From Schistosoma haematobium (Eukaryota; Platyhelminthes; Trematoda; Strigeidida; Schistosomatidae): a stretch of 64,000 nt of DNA. The notes below the pieces were generated by a model that did no database searches, was not told where the DNA came from, and saw nothing but the letters and a program-made list of their open reading frames with translations. Positions 1 through 12,800 of this stretch are shown here, piece after piece. The DNA lies in contig NC_067202.1 in assembly GCF_000699445.3 (NCBI RefSeq), positions 13,669,924 through 13,733,923 of the forward strand. The letters are read 5' to 3'. Positions within the stretch are counted from its first letter, which is position 1, and every line of letters begins with the position of its first letter. Both the position numbers and the translations under genes were made by a program.

Positions 1-14
1 TAGAATATAATAAT

Positions 15-568
15 AACAATAATATTAATAATAATACAGCTTAAGGCTAAGTTAAGAATAACGATAAGTCGTACTTCTTTTGTACGCACAATACTAGCTT
101 CAAGTCATGGATTGCAAGAGCTTCTGTTATTTTAAGGAATTAGGTGAAAAGAAATCTAGTCAGATTTAGACGAATTGTATAAACAACCTTAAAATTAATC
201 TCTGTATCAGTGGATTGATTAGAGTCGATTAGATGTTCAAAAATGGAACTTCTAACTGTCTTGCTCTCACCTTTATAGAACTACATTGGGACATACTCTT
301 GTATCCGAGTCCAAAGAAAGTACTAGCTAAGGTTTATGTATCTTGCTTCACAGGAGCAGGTGAACTGGTAGATGCACATTAAGACGATCAGACGAGGAAG
401 CTTATCCTTTATGGATACAGAAAACAAGTTCCTACTAGTGAACCTTGGTCGCAGCTTTGCTGCATAGAAGATTCTTTTTATCGCTGCCCTTAACCAATTT
501 TTAATTATATCAGAAGTTTGATCACCTTTAAATTTCAGATTTATATAAAGATATTTCTTTGAAATCAC
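15..568 (-). mobile_element. Decayed Penelope-like element, C-terminal GIY-YIG endonuclease part
   Basis: Read on the minus strand from 568 downwards, the frame gives CIYQFTCSCEARYIN, the start of the GIY-YIG nuclease module (normally Y-x-F-x-C-x-C-G-x-x-Y-I-G) of Penelope-like retroelements. The same frame continues through several stops with FYKGESKTVRSSI, then FEHLIDSNQS and EALAIHDLKL, which is the usual order in the C-terminal tail of these elements (named Cercyon and Perere-10 in schistosomes). The glycine after YI is lost and the frame has at least three stops, so it is a relic. Only the 3' end of an element is present; no reverse transcriptase is in the window. Family assignment is by recalled motif order, not by a search. 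Confidence 0.7.
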
Positions 569-594
569 CGGATTCCTTGTCCCGACCTCTTTCC

Positions 595-1125
595 ATGTGT
601 GTCTCTATGAGACGGCTTGGATAGCCATTTTCAGCCAAAGTTCTCCTGAGGAATGAGAGTTCCTCGTCAATGCATTCAGTACTACATCCCGCTCACGGGA
701 TTCCAACGCAGGGACTGCGATCTCGCGCGCGAACGCTCAACCTATTAGACCACTGAGCCGGCATCCAATGGTGATAGTCTCTAATATCAACCAATCCATG
801 AAATCGCGCGACCATCTTCCATTGTACTGAGGTAGATACCTGTCTCTACCCGACATGGATTATCTCCACTGGTCACTGCTTCTCACTAGAACTCCGAGAA
901 TCCTCTCACGAAGCTAGTCAATAGTAAGCACATGCTAATCATCAGTATATGGGTTGTGGAGATTATTAAGTTTTTGAATGAGATCATGAACCGATTGATG
1001 GTAACCCGGAAGCACTGGACGGCCGTTTCGTCCTATTGTGGGTCTCCTCGGCTGTGCCCATCCACCATCCCGCTCGCGAGATTTGAACGCAGATCCTTCA
1101 GTCTCGCGTGCGAGCGCTTAACTTA

Positions 1126-1127
<2 letters not shown>
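595..1127 (-). repeat. H1 hammerhead/tRNA-like repeat, about 1.5 head-to-tail units
   Basis: Two partial units of the H1 family lie head to tail on the minus strand and meet near 960-970, where one unit's tail (RC of the stretch around tttttgaatgagatcatga) runs into the next unit's start. Each has a tRNA-like part with A-box and B-box-like sequence (RC of cactgagccggcatccaatg, and RC of the stretch near 700-712). The unit at 961-1127 keeps a hammerhead-like segment (1007-1060) with the core changed to CCGAGGA, so it is probably inactive. The copy stops at a TA microsatellite. Confidence 0.7.

Positions 1128-1128
<1 letters not shown>

Positions 1129-1157
<29 letters not shown>
1129..1157. repeat. 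(TA)n microsatellite
   Basis: An uninterrupted 29-bp TA run directly abuts the truncated 5' side of the preceding H1 repeat. Confidence 0.95.
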
Positions 1158-1159
<2 letters not shown>

Positions 1160-1468
1160 AATATTGTTGAAGACCAATATTAGTCCATTTTAAAAGTAGG
1201 TTGAAATATGATGGATCTTGCTGACAAGTTCTAGACAGGATGTATTAGATCTCCTGAATTCAACTACTAACCAGATTTCATCCATTCCATATTTATTCAT
1301 TATTATTTTGTCCTGTTTATCTAATAATAATGTATTTGTGCAATACGTTTTGAGTAGTCTGATCAATAAACATACTTATCAAAGCATCTATAAATGAAAA
1401 CTAAGTAAAAATAACATTTGTAACATCATTATCTCACCCTTGGCCTTAATAAATGACTATTTATTTCA

Positions 1469-1690
1469 CTGGTTGAAATCATGAATCAACTGAAACTAGA
1501 TCACCATGGAAAACCTGGAAATACTAAACGGACGTTTCGTCCTAGTATGGGACTCCTCAGCAGTGCACATCCGTGATCCAAAAACCCGCGAGATTCAAAT
1601 CAAGGATCTATCAGTCTCGCGCCAGGCACTTAACCAAATAGACAATTGAGCCGACCGGCATCCAATGGTGTTATTGTCTGATGTTATTTC
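1469..1690 (-). repeat. H1 hammerhead/tRNA-like repeat
   Basis: Minus-strand H1 copy with tail, hammerhead, B-box-like and A-box-like parts in that order along the plus strand. It shares the diagnostic GTTTAGTATT change after the ribozyme with the copy at 2929-3285, so the two form a subfamily. The octamer TTATTTCA occurs at both ends (1461-1468, 1684-1691), but part of the left one may belong to the repeat. Confidence 0.75.
1521..1566 (-). ncRNA. Hammerhead ribozyme motif in H1 repeat
   Basis: On the minus strand: CTGAGGA (1554-1560), stem II GTCC/GGAC, GAAAC. The cleavage position is GTT instead of GTC and stem I is weakened, so activity is doubtful though the catalytic core letters are present. 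Confidence 0.55.
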
Positions 1691-1978
1691 AGTGTCGATA
1701 CTTTTCTAATCATTGATCTATTTCCGATTATATAACATTGATTTAAGCCTTTATTATTCTCATCAAAACTAGTACACTACCAATTTGTACTTTTCACTTA
1801 TTATGTAGCCTATTCCACTGTTATCATTGACTCAGAAACTGTCGTGATTGGTTTAGTAATTTTGTATATGCCCATAAATATTATTGTATATTAGATTAAA
1901 AGCTAATGAGGAACTAATTGAAAACAATATTGTTCGCTTTTATATGTTGTTCTCAAAGTTAATAAATATCAGTTAAAC

Positions 1979-2119
1979 TGGTTGAGGTTAGACATTAACA
2001 CCGTTGGATGCCGGTCGGCTCAGTGGTCTAGTAGGTTGAGCGTTCGCGCGTGAGACTGAAGGCCCTGAGTTCGAATCCCGTGAGTGGGATCATAGGTGCG
2101 CACTGCTGACGAGTCGTAC
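1979..2119 (+). mobile_element. Short H1 SINE insertion with 18-bp target-site duplication
   Basis: A 141-bp H1 copy starting at tggttgaggttagac, with A-box-like GGCTCAGTGG and B-box-like GTTCGAATCCC, ends inside the ribozyme at CTGACGAGTC. It is bounded by the perfect 18-bp direct repeat AATAAATATCAGTTAAAC at 1961-1978 and 2120-2137. Such a duplication is what target-primed reverse transcription by a LINE-type enzyme leaves, so this copy was retroposed as an RNA ending in or near the hammerhead. Confidence 0.85.
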
Positions 2120-2928
2120 AATAAATATCAGTTAAACAAATACGATATATCGATGGTGGTTTAACTTCAATTGACTCATTATCTCAACTATCGAAGTTAC
2201 TATAATATTCACAGAATCCTTCTCTGATAAACTAGACATAGTAGAGAAGGATGATACAGAATGAATAAGTACTCATACTACAGAAGATATTTAAATTAAG
2301 ATCATTAGAATAGACTTAAGATTCAAACAGATAATTATGTAATCAGAAGGAAATAACCACTCAGTAATTTATTTATAATTTTTAATCACTATAAACCATG
2401 TTCACCCATTAATTTATATCAAGTACAGTGTATATCAATGTGCTCAATTTTCATTATTTACCATTTAAATAAATTATGCAGTAATTCAATGTAGTTCTGA
2501 TATCATTGTCAATCAGTAACTACTTTTAAAGTGAATTCGTTTTCGTTTTCTTGGTTTTACTAAAATTTTATGTTTCTAGTCTTACCTTCTACCTTACATG
2601 GAATTTTATAAATTTTTTCAGTTGTATAAAGGACAAGTAATCAGTTATATTCCTATGATGTAACTAATAGTTATATAAGAAGTTTAAGCAAATTATGAAA
2701 ACAAATCAGGTATATTTTATTAGTTATGTTGCATAAATGTCATTGTCGGCTATATATATATGATCAAATATTTCAAATTGTTCGAGGTCCTTAAATTTAT
2801 TATATTTCTCAGGTGAACATCATCATCAACATCTTATTATTATTACAGCATCGAAAAACAAGAATCAACTAATCCACATCCTTGATAATATTATTATAAC
2901 TTAAACTTAATGTAAATAACTATTATTA

Positions 2929-3285
2929 GTGAGAAACCGTTACCAGTGGAGTTCAACCAGACCTCTTGTGAGATATTAACTCACTGAAGACAATGGTATA
3001 CGGTGGCGCAACTTCGTGGATTGGTTGAAGTTAGACATTAACACCATTGAATGCCGGTCGGCTCAATGGTTTATTTGGTTAAGTGCCTGGCGCGAGACTG
3101 ATAGGTCCTGGGTTCGAATCTCGCGTGGAGCAGGATCATGGATGCGCACTGCTGAGGAGTCCCATACTAGGACGAAACGTCCGTTTAGTATTTCCAGGTT
3201 TTCCATGGTGATCTAGCTTCAATTGACTCATGATTTCAATCAGTGAAATTTCTAAAATCTCCACAAAACCCCTTCTGATATTACC
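2929..3285 (+). repeat. H1 hammerhead/tRNA-like repeat, near full length
   Basis: This is one of the most complete H1 copies: a 5' region (ccagtggagttcaacc), the tRNA-like part with B-box GGGTTCGAATCTCGC, a hammerhead segment, then a tail ending in ctccacaaaaccccttctga. Short ORFs across it are not genes; they recur in other copies only as shadows of the repeat. Confidence 0.8.
3146..3191 (+). ncRNA. Hammerhead ribozyme motif in H1 repeat
   Basis: GCACTG (stem I) - CTGAGGA - GTCC cata..ta GGAC - GAAAC - GTCC - GTT | TAGTAT. Core positions C3 U4 G5 A6 N7 G8 A9 and G12 A13 A14 are present, with N7 = G. Stem I still makes about four pairs, one of them G-U. The cleavage triplet GUU is allowed but weaker than GUC. 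Confidence 0.6.
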
Positions 3286-3718
3286 ATAATGTTACATAAT
3301 TTTCATGATCAAGTAAATAAATGCAAACTAATGTCATGTCATAACTCTAGTTTACATTTAATAATACAATGACAAATTTATCAAATATGGTAATATTATA
3401 ATGAAATGATATATGAAAACAATCAAGATCATGTTCATTGTAAAATGAAAACTAAAAAAAGAAGAAAAAACCTGCAAAGAAACTTATGTGTAAAATACAT
3501 TCCACATGATTACATAAGTTGATCTGCATATCATAGTGATTAATACAACTTATTATAATATTTATATATAATATAAAATATTTATAATCACAAGCATTGA
3601 ATTTTGAATGAAGGTTTGATTTATGTATAAATGATAAAAGTATCACTTTAGTATAAAGATAAATATATTCATGATTATCTATAGAGGTTATATTCATTGA
3701 CGATTACGAACTAAATAT

Positions 3719-3740
3719 AACACTACACTACACTACACTA
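3719..3740. repeat. (CACTA)n pentanucleotide repeat
   Basis: About four consecutive CACTA units. Confidence 0.9.
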
Positions 3741-3759
3741 GAAAAAATATGGGCTACAG

Positions 3760-4180
3760 TACACTAAAGGGATGAGCTTAAAATAATCTCGACTAGTTAC
3801 TGGTCAATCAGAAAACAGTTTTTGCAAATGGATAATTTGTTGAAAAGAAAACAATACTATTTCAAAGTATAAACAAATGTTACATAATTACAGTAAAAAT
3901 AGAAATTTGTCCAAATGGATAAAGACTGTTCATCATATCTAACCCTTTGAATGATCCAAATAAATTTATACGTCTCCATATTGTTCTTAATTAGAGTTAA
4001 GTAATTAGTGTCATGATTAAAGGTTTAAAGTTAAGCTTTTCATCGCGTACTGAGATAAGCTACAAAATGATCTATTGTCATATGGATGAATAAGTTTTGC
4101 TCAAAAATACAAGAGGCTCTAATTAATTAGTTCGTTCAAAAAATTCCAGTATAAACAGATTGATGTTTTTTACGGAAATT
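3760..4180 (+). repeat. Dispersed repeat family F
   Basis: Shares ordered blocks with 48270-48590 and 61970-62460: ccaatcagaaaacag-like, gaaaagaaaac, cataattaatgaa-like, caaatggataaagact-like and ccaaataaatttatacg-like. The copies are clearly related but old. No coding potential is recognised. Confidence 0.55.
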
Positions 4181-4383
4181 GTCGATTTGCATTCGATACA
4201 TTTAACACCATTAATTATCCTTTATAATTGCAAACTAATGTTCCGCTGATATTTCATATTTCTATCGCATGTTTTACGTGATATTTGAATTTCACACCAA
4301 AATTAGAAAGTTATTTTCTCAATTCTGAATTATGCATCCTTATCCTAAAATATGATCACTTCCAAATGATTATTATTTAGTAA

Positions 4384-4590
4384 TTGAGATCATGAATCAT
4401 GAAGTTAGAATATCATGGGAAACCTGGAAGCACTGAACGACCATTTTGTCCTATCTTGGGACTCCTAAACAGTGTGCATCCACGATTCCGTCACATGAGA
4501 TTTGAACCCAGGACTTATCGGTCTCGTGCGCAAACGCTTAACCTCTAGATCACTGAACCGGCCGGTCTAACTTCAACTAATCAACAAAAG
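4384..4590 (-). repeat. H1 repeat, diverged
   Basis: Minus-strand H1 copy with the B-box-like RC of gagatttgaacccagg and a decayed hammerhead (RC reads tttaggagtcccaagatagg, with CTGAGGA lost). Confidence 0.65.
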
Positions 4591-5134
4591 TGTTTTTTCT
4601 AAACTTAAAATCAAATCAGATATGATCAGGTGAACAGTATATCTCGGAAAGATATTTAATTAAGAAAAACTAAACTGAAATGAAATAGTGTTTACCTACT
4701 AGAATTTTACTGAATTGAAAAAAAAAAGAACTGTTTAAATCCTTTGCTGAGATCAAAACAAAAAAATAGTGACATTTTATGTGATCGAACAATCAACCAT
4801 TAAAGTACTTTTATGTATACTCAAAAGACTAAAATGTAAGAGGAGTTTATTATTTTTTCAAACCATCCCAGTATAATTCATAGTATAGTAAATATGTTTC
4901 AAAACTTCTGTCTTCATTATTCAATGATATGAATTAGTATCAGTAAGCCAGTTTAATAGTTTGATAAACAAAACGGTGCCACATCTCAAGAGGTTTCCAA
5001 TGTACATGTACAATAAATTCACTGAACTTACCCATATCTTTTCTTTTTATAAAAGGATAGGTGGAAAAAAAGTGTCAATTTTACAGTATAATACATAGAA
5101 TGTCTCTTTTTTCTTTTGACTTACAATATCCAAA

Positions 5135-5520
5135 GGTGGTCTAACATCAATCGATTCATGATCTCAATCAAAAACTTAATAATCTCCACAACCCATATAC
5201 TAGTAATCAACATGTGCTCACTAGTGAATAGTTTCGTGGGGGGATTCTCGGAGTTCTAGTGAGAAGCAGTGACCAGTGGAGATAATCCATGTCGGGTAGA
5301 GACAGGTATCTACCTCAGTACAATGGAAGATGGTCGCGCAATTTCATGGACTGGTTGGTGTTAGAGACTATCACCATTGGATGCCGGCTCAGTGGTCTAA
5401 TAGGTTGAGCGTTCGCGCGCGAGATCGAAGGCCCTGCGTTGGAATCCTGCGAGTGGGATCGTGGATGTGCACTGCTGAGAAGTCCCATACTAGGACGAAA
5501 CGGCCATCCAGTGTTCCCAA
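5135..5520 (+). repeat. H1 repeat with preceding unit's tail (tandem junction)
   Basis: Starts with the tail of one unit (gattcatgatctcaatc, then aacttaataatctccaca) and runs straight into a full unit, the same junction as seen at 960-970 on the other strand. The ribozyme at 5469-5514 has perfect stems but CTGAGAA in the core (G8 changed to A), which should abolish cleavage. Confidence 0.75.
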
Positions 5521-6054
5521 AGAATACTTATTTTTAAAGGCTCAATTTATGAAAAGTACAATTTATCCCATGTATATATATAGTATATTCAGGGAATTAT
5601 ATACAATAATTAATTATTATTCATTCCATTTTTCATTATAATCATTTATGCTTCTCTTGTAAATTGCATTAATATAAATACACATAAGCACATATACAAA
5701 TTTCTTTTCTTCTTTTTTTTCTGAGAAATATTTATCAATTACTTTAGTTGACTTATTCATTTGTTCACTTCTAACAGAGTATCTATTCCATTTTGTTCTT
5801 TATCTTTACTGATAATATGATAATAAAGATGAAATAAGAGTAGTAGTAATGAAAGTGATAATAGTAATATTGTTAGTAATAATAATTATTATTATTATGA
5901 TCTCTCAAGTCTTATCAATAAAAATATGATGCTAGTAATGCAAAACTATTGATTAATAGAAAAGAATAATAACGAGTTATTTCTATTCTAAATGTTATTT
6001 AATGAACTATTAATTTATCAGTAAATATTCTGCTGTTTGGCATTAAATATAAAG

Positions 6055-6345
6055 GGGATACGGAGGGCAGTTGAAAAACCCTGACTCCGAACCAATGGTG
6101 CACATGGACTTTAGGATCCTGAGCGAAAAAATGCCATATGAACCAATTATTGGTGACTGGCTACCATGGGACTGTATCTCTTGACGTTGCTCCACTGCCT
6201 TGTGGAATAGACCTCCAAGTTAAAGGCTCTGGGAGTGGCTCCCTAAGAAAATCATCAGCTTTGGTTTGAGCATCAGGAAAGTACCTCATCCCTCACACAA
6301 ATCGAATGACTTATGTGGTGCATATCTATTTGGTGCGTCCTTATA
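6055..6345 (-). repeat. Dispersed repeat family E
   Basis: Family E is an unnamed repeat of about 300-500 bp seen seven times or more here. Marks in this copy are gttgctccactgccttgtgg, ggctccctaagaaaatcat and catatgaaccaattattgg, all matched at 47405-47765. I recognise no coding region in it. Confidence 0.65.
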
Positions 6346-6599
6346 CAAACATTTATGTGTTTGAATAATAAAATGTGAAATTAGATAGTGAATTGGTTGA
6401 CTGTCGTTTTCAGGTCCTTAGAAAGATACAACTTTTATGTACAAGGTAATGGTGATAAAAAAACAAAGTATTTGCATATTCCTCGAGGGAAAAATAAAGG
6501 CTCTTCAGATACTAATTCACTCTACTTTTCTCTAAGTAAATATGCATGCTCTAAGGAATATTTCATCCATTAATGTTTGCTTGACCTCACTTTACTAAA

Positions 6600-7065
6600 T
6601 ATTTGTAAACAAATGAGTCAGTTTACGATTCATCGGTCAAGAAGTATTAATCAGTGTCATATATGTCAGGTCCTTCTTAATCCTGATCGAATTCTATCGA
6701 CCAAGTTACATTAAAGACCACTGGTCAAACTGACTCAAGATCGCATGCACTATGTTGAGATACAAGGTGATGAGGGTTTGAGCTAGTTGACAAGAAACCC
6801 TGCTTCGTCCAGGTTTCGTGCTCTTTAGCATCTATTAGCAAGGCGTACCTGTAATCTTAATAGAACCGACGATTCCTGGTGGATTCGACTCCGTGTTACT
6901 CACCTTCACAGGCGAAGGTTTTACCACGGAGCTATTTACAGCGTAGCCAACGTCCTGTAGAACTAAGATGTCCGTACAATTGATTGATCACTGAGTAATG
7001 ACTAGTGCCATATATATCAAGTGCTTCCTGGTGTTGATCTCACTCAAGTCACTTCCCCGGCAAGA
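6600..7065 (-). repeat. H2 hammerhead/tRNA-like repeat, old copy
   Basis: A diverged minus-strand copy of the family that is young at 45362-46081. Block order here is Q-type sequence (6650-6740), P-type sequence with ribozyme and tRNA-like part (6770-6990), then Q again, so the source was a head-to-tail tandem. The ribozyme (RC of about 6805-6850) is decayed. Confidence 0.6.
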
Positions 7066-7214
7066 CGTTTTCCTACATTCTTGTAAATGCCAGACGTCTG
7101 ACAAATCGAGCAACTTATAACACTCCGCAGCTAAAATTTAGCAAATGACTCCTATTTTTCTGTGGGTTGATAGTCAGGCAGCAAAAGCTAATGCCGTCAG
7201 AGATGGTAGAGAAA

Positions 7215-7560
7215 TGGATCAACTGGATTAATTTCTAGTTGTACGAAAAGGCTATTTCGTTCCAGCATAAAACTCCTTGGCACTGAGCATCCATGACCCT
7301 GCATCTGGGAATCGAACCCAGAAACTTCGACATGGAACACGAGCGCTCAGCCTCTAGATTACTGATCTTACATCCAGTGGTGTACGCATCTAACTTCAAT
7401 CAACCGAAGATATTGCGAAACTATCTACTCTTGTCTTTACTGGGCAACTTCTTCACCCTTGTTATGTTTGAACTTCACTGGTCATGGCTTTTCAAATGAA
7501 CTCCAAGAATTGCTTATGGAAGCTAGTCACTTTTAACCATATGATTATTGTCAGCGCACG
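7215..7560 (-). repeat. H1 repeat, diverged
   Basis: Minus-strand H1 copy with a good B-box (RC of gggaatcgaacccag) and the upstream 5' region (accagtgaagttcaaac on the minus strand). The ribozyme core is lost. Confidence 0.65.
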
Positions 7561-8522
7561 GTTTTGTGGGCATCATAGGATTCCATCAGATTTTAAATTA
7601 TGAAATAATCCTATTTCCCAGCCGAGACCGGAGTTCTTGGACTCGATTTTCAAATCCCGATTTTTGCATACGCAATATCTAGAAGTTCCGTGTTAGGATA
7701 TAATGACCCTCTAATTCTTCCTAGCATTTATTGGTAATCTGACTAAGATCAGTTTGCAATTTAAAATGTATGAAAATTCCATCATCTCTGCAAAGCGCTA
7801 TACTGTTAAACGTAAATTATATGTTCAGTGTGTTTTGACTAATCTTGTCACCGGTTTATGTTCAAAAATATCAAGTTGAAAATCATCGACAGTTTAAAAC
7901 TCATCATGACAACAACAACAACGACAGGTCAGTAAAAGAGATAAAACATTGTTTGAAACATTTCATATACAGTTTATGTCTAGAAATATATTGACAAACT
8001 AAATAAATAAGAAAGAAAGAAAATACTGAATAGTGCATCCTTGTGAACAATCATATTATGTAATATGTGCAATATATGCTAGTTAAACAAGTATAATGCT
8101 AATCTAAGCATTATTAAGTACTATTAGTAAATAAGCATAAAATAACTAAACAGTGTATAATAAACATTCTATGTAATTTAAATTTAACACATGCATTGTT
8201 GTTAACAGTATAAAAAAGAAACTATTCATATCAGTGTTATTTACATATACTACTGTTGTAAATGTAGAAAATAATTACAACATGAATAAGAACTAATTGT
8301 GTATGTATATCTATAGTTATGCATAATTACTTGTTTTGTTTAAATCATATGAATACCACTAAAATAATGAAGTGATAAAATGAAATTTAAATTAATAAAT
8401 GAGTAAATAAATAAAATAGACAGATGAATAGAGTGAGGAAACATTTCCTTTCAATGAATACATTTAGCACAACTATGAACTAACATATACATATTAAATA
8501 AAATAAACAAATAAATAAATAT

Positions 8523-8850
8523 GAAGGGGTTTTGTGGAGATTTTAGTCATTTTAATAGTTGAAATCATGAGTCAATTGAAGTTAGATCAACATGGAAAAC
8601 CTGGAAGCACTGGACGGCTGTTTCGTCCTAGTATGAGACTCCTCGGCAGTGCGCATCTACGATCCTGCCCCCCGCGAGATTCACACTCAGAACCTATCAG
8701 TCTCGCGCCAGGCGCTTAACCATTAGACCACTGAGCCGACCGGCATCCAACGGTATTATCGTCTAACTTTAACTAATCCACGAAATTTCGCCACCGTACA
8801 CTATTGTCTTCTGATCACTGAAGACTCATGATTTCAACCATTGAAAGAAA
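8523..8850 (-). repeat. H1 repeat, near full length
   Basis: Minus-strand H1 copy from the tail (8523) to the 5' region (about 8850). The hammerhead at 8607-8652 keeps perfect GCACTG/CAGTGC stem I and stem II, but the core reads CCGAGGA (U4 to C), so it should be inactive. Confidence 0.75.
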
Positions 8851-9624
8851 TAAGAGTTTTATTTTTGTTCATCTAGCGGACATAGGATATCAAGTGGACT
8901 TGAATAAAGCTTTGAAAATTATCTATAATACTGCATTATTTGCAGATTCTTTTTTTTTAGTAAATAGTAGTAACCATTGGAATCAACTTATAAAAGGTTA
9001 ACTTTTAAACTCAAATAAACTTCATCTAATTTGTCTTTCTCTCTTTCTCTCTACATTGGCCATCGATATAGGTCATAGAAAACTGAGTAGATCTACGTTT
9101 ACAAGTTTTCTAAAATTTCTATTCATTTCATTGTTTTTACATAGTTTTAATATTTCTTTTACTTGATCCTATTACTATTGATTTTTCAATAATATATTCC
9201 AACTATTACTAATATTGAACTTCCTATCAAATATTTCATCCAACGTACCATTGATCTAATAACTACAAATACAAATTCCTTATTATGTAATTATTATTTG
9301 CAATGAACTATCTGTCAAACACTTTATCAACTCTACAATTAAACCATATTACCTATTTATGAATTAATTTATTCAAACTATCTATCACCTTATCCACAGC
9401 ATCTTCTTGTTACGTTAAACATCCACAATTATTTTTATAAAAACTTAAATTTGTATTATCTAATGCATTTCCACCTGACTTGTATACTTTATTGGTATTA
9501 TGAAATATATATATGTGTGGAGCCATGATAAGAAAACTAACTGCGAAGGAATATATCTTTACTCTGTTCATCTTTTTATTAAATCCCGAAGCGGGAATTT
9601 TCACAATATTAAAATAAATAAATA

Positions 9625-9830
9625 TTGCAGACTGATTGAAGTTAGACATATACACTGTTGAATTCCACCTCAATGGTTTAGAGGTTAAGCATTCACACAT
9701 GAGTTCCGTCTGTGGTGGTGGAGCAATTAATACCCAATACCTTGAGGAGTCTCATACATGTACAAAACAATTATTTAGTGTTTCGTGGCTTTCAATGCTG
9801 ATCTAACTAAAATAAGTCAGTTATTTAGTC
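9625..9830 (+). repeat. H1 repeat, strongly diverged
   Basis: Recognisable by gattgaagttagac at its start, then degraded tRNA-like and ribozyme regions (ttgaggagtctcatac). An old copy. Confidence 0.5.
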
Positions 9831-12800
9831 GATGAAAATTAGTAGACACTGGAATTCAAAAACATCAACATCCAAAGTTGTTACAAGAGTTCTCAACATC
9901 CACGTTAAGTGAAATTCATCATTAGATATTACAGTTTCTTTCATTATTTAAAATTTTAAAGAAATGAAAATGCCTCAATTTAAATTTATTTTCCATCTGT
10001 ATTACTTTATGAGTAAACAATCAGCCATGTATATATCGACAGATTCGTCGCAATAATTTTTGCCATTTTTGTTCAGTGCCCTCCGATTTCATTTTCTGCT
10101 TTCTATTTATAGTAGACCAGAAGCACATTGTAATGGTAATGAAATTACCCTTGGCTACATTATTCATTCCCAAACATAACGTTTCAGTCTTATTATAAAG
10201 AAAGTACTGATTCACATCATTATGATACCTGTGATAAATATCCTTTCAAAACAATATATAAACTATATCTTTCCCCGTAATTAACCTTATCTTTCATTCT
10301 TTTCCGTATTATCTTGATTGTACTAGTAAACTGGGCATAAATTCCGTGATTATTCTCAGAATACATGTTTATTTATTGAGAAGATTTCAATAGTACAAAC
10401 AAAATGCATTCATTGTCGTACATTTTATGAAATTAATCCATTCACAGACTCTACTAACTAAATTTAATTAGATGTAAGGTAATAAGCTGGAGAAGATAAC
10501 GACGACAAATGACAACTACAGATACACGGAAACAATGTGAATGTAAGTTTTTATATAATCAGAAAGATCAGTGCATCAAGTCAAAGAATTTAAAATGAAT
10601 GTCTGTTGAAATAAGAAACGAAAATTACATGACTACGTTTTCACATACTCAATTTATATATCATGGATACACATTGTTGAGAAGTTCCATCTAACTGGCA
10701 AAATTTATTTCAAACTCTGTCTGATTTCAATGATTCTTCAATTGATGTCAAATTATAAAGAAAACTATTTCCGAAAGATTATCGCTAAGTGGTAATTGTA
10801 TAAAATGGCAATTACTTTGTAAATGATTAAGTTCTATATTCTAATCACTATACTATAACTTTACATAATTTCAAGGTATTTTATTGCTTCAAACACTCGT
10901 CTATTCACAGCTATTATAGTACGCTTTGAATAGACCTGGAAATTCCTAATTAACACTCTAAATTCAATACTGTGAATTATCCTACACTTACAACTGACAG
11001 ATACATATTTTAGACATGATATCTATTTCTTTATAACATAACGAAATTAAGTTTTAACCAAAATCTTTCATGCGTTTGCATATAGTTCAAACTTCATATG
11101 TATCATATATACAAACTGACCAAGAGAATTTACTTTTCCAGCACCTGAATACTAAGAGACAGAAACAGAACAATCAGGGTGTAATTTTATTAGTACCAAC
11201 CCATCTCATTATAACCAATGTTTTAACAGCGTGAAAACTGAACAGTTATAACTGACTGTTTGTTTATCAACAAACATGAAATGGAAATTGCATTATCGTT
11301 CAAAAAATGATGCTCTTTACTCTGAATGTTAATAATAAACCACACAAAGTAAACTGAAGATAAATGATGGAATGACAAACTATTTTGAGTTATAAAATGA
11401 TATGATCTTTATACTTTGACATAAAAAAAGATTTTCCAGCATGAAATAAACATATGTGCCTAATTGATAACTAGTTTTCTCAACCACATGCTCTAATTTC
11501 AGCTGTCAAACGGGAAATCGATTTATCATCGCTAAATCAACGTCGGGAACCAGGGAGTTGATAAATCTACCGTATGTGATAAAGATAAATAAATCATCAG
11601 AATATTAAAACTGTTTAAAGTTAAAGTTTCTCATAAACCAACTCAGATACTTCATTCTATTTTACTCAGACCGGAAGACAACAGTAAAGGTAAATAAGAC
11701 AATTTCACCTACAAAATAAAATACACTAACTATGAGAAACATTACATTCAAGAAAACGAACATTTCCTTCAATTACACATAGAGGAATACAAACCATCAA
11801 TGAAACGACGCAAAATGTTATCAGTGATATTAATCCATATAAACAACCATAGACATTAATTTGATTGTGTAAATTTTGCCATTCTACAATTGAGAATATT
11901 ATAAAATTGTCCAGGAATTTTTAAGAGCATACAATTCCGAATAGTTGACAATTAATAGATGTATCAAGGCAAAGTCTACCTATTCGATAGTGGTCAATTA
12001 ACTATATTATCATAGGTCAACAAAAAAAAACCATCAACCGTAAATACAATGACATGAAGAAAAAACACAAATGAAACCTATGAAAACAACCATAAACAAA
12101 CAAGGCCAATAGAAATAAACTGATGAAACAATCATACCAAAAAAACGAACTAAGAAGCTCACTTCTACATAATGACTTAAGTTCTTATAGTATTCTCTAG
12201 AATAACAATAACAGCCATATAATGAAACCATCTAAATCATAAAGCTTCATGTTGCATATTTGACAGTATATTTAAAATGTGATATATGACAATATTATTT
12301 GATTTTCTATAACTTAGTTCAAGTAAATTTATGCAGAACCAATTTTCACGTCATTTTCATTAATATTCTACTAAGTAAATTCAAGAAAATTTATACTATA
12401 TTCCTATCACATGACAACACTGTACAATGAAAACTATACAAAACACTTTAATGATAATAATAACGGAAGAAGCCCGTTAATTCATTGAAATCAATATATT
12501 ATTCTTCCCAATTGTTATTACTATAAGCTTTATTCAATATCATAGATTTGGTACAATATAGAATTCTCAGCGCAAGGTGTTTCAACAAGTTTCCGTTTCT
12601 TATTTCTTGATCAATTCTGATGATAAATATTGAGTAATAGCCAGTTAGATGTTACCAGTTTGGTAAATGACATCTGAATAATGTTCATTTGTTTCCGTGC
12701 ATATTGCCAACCACCTTGATGTCATTGATTATACCTTTCTGTAACCTGTACAGTGAAAGCTTGTAAACTTTTCATAAACACGCCTAAATAGGTTATGCAC

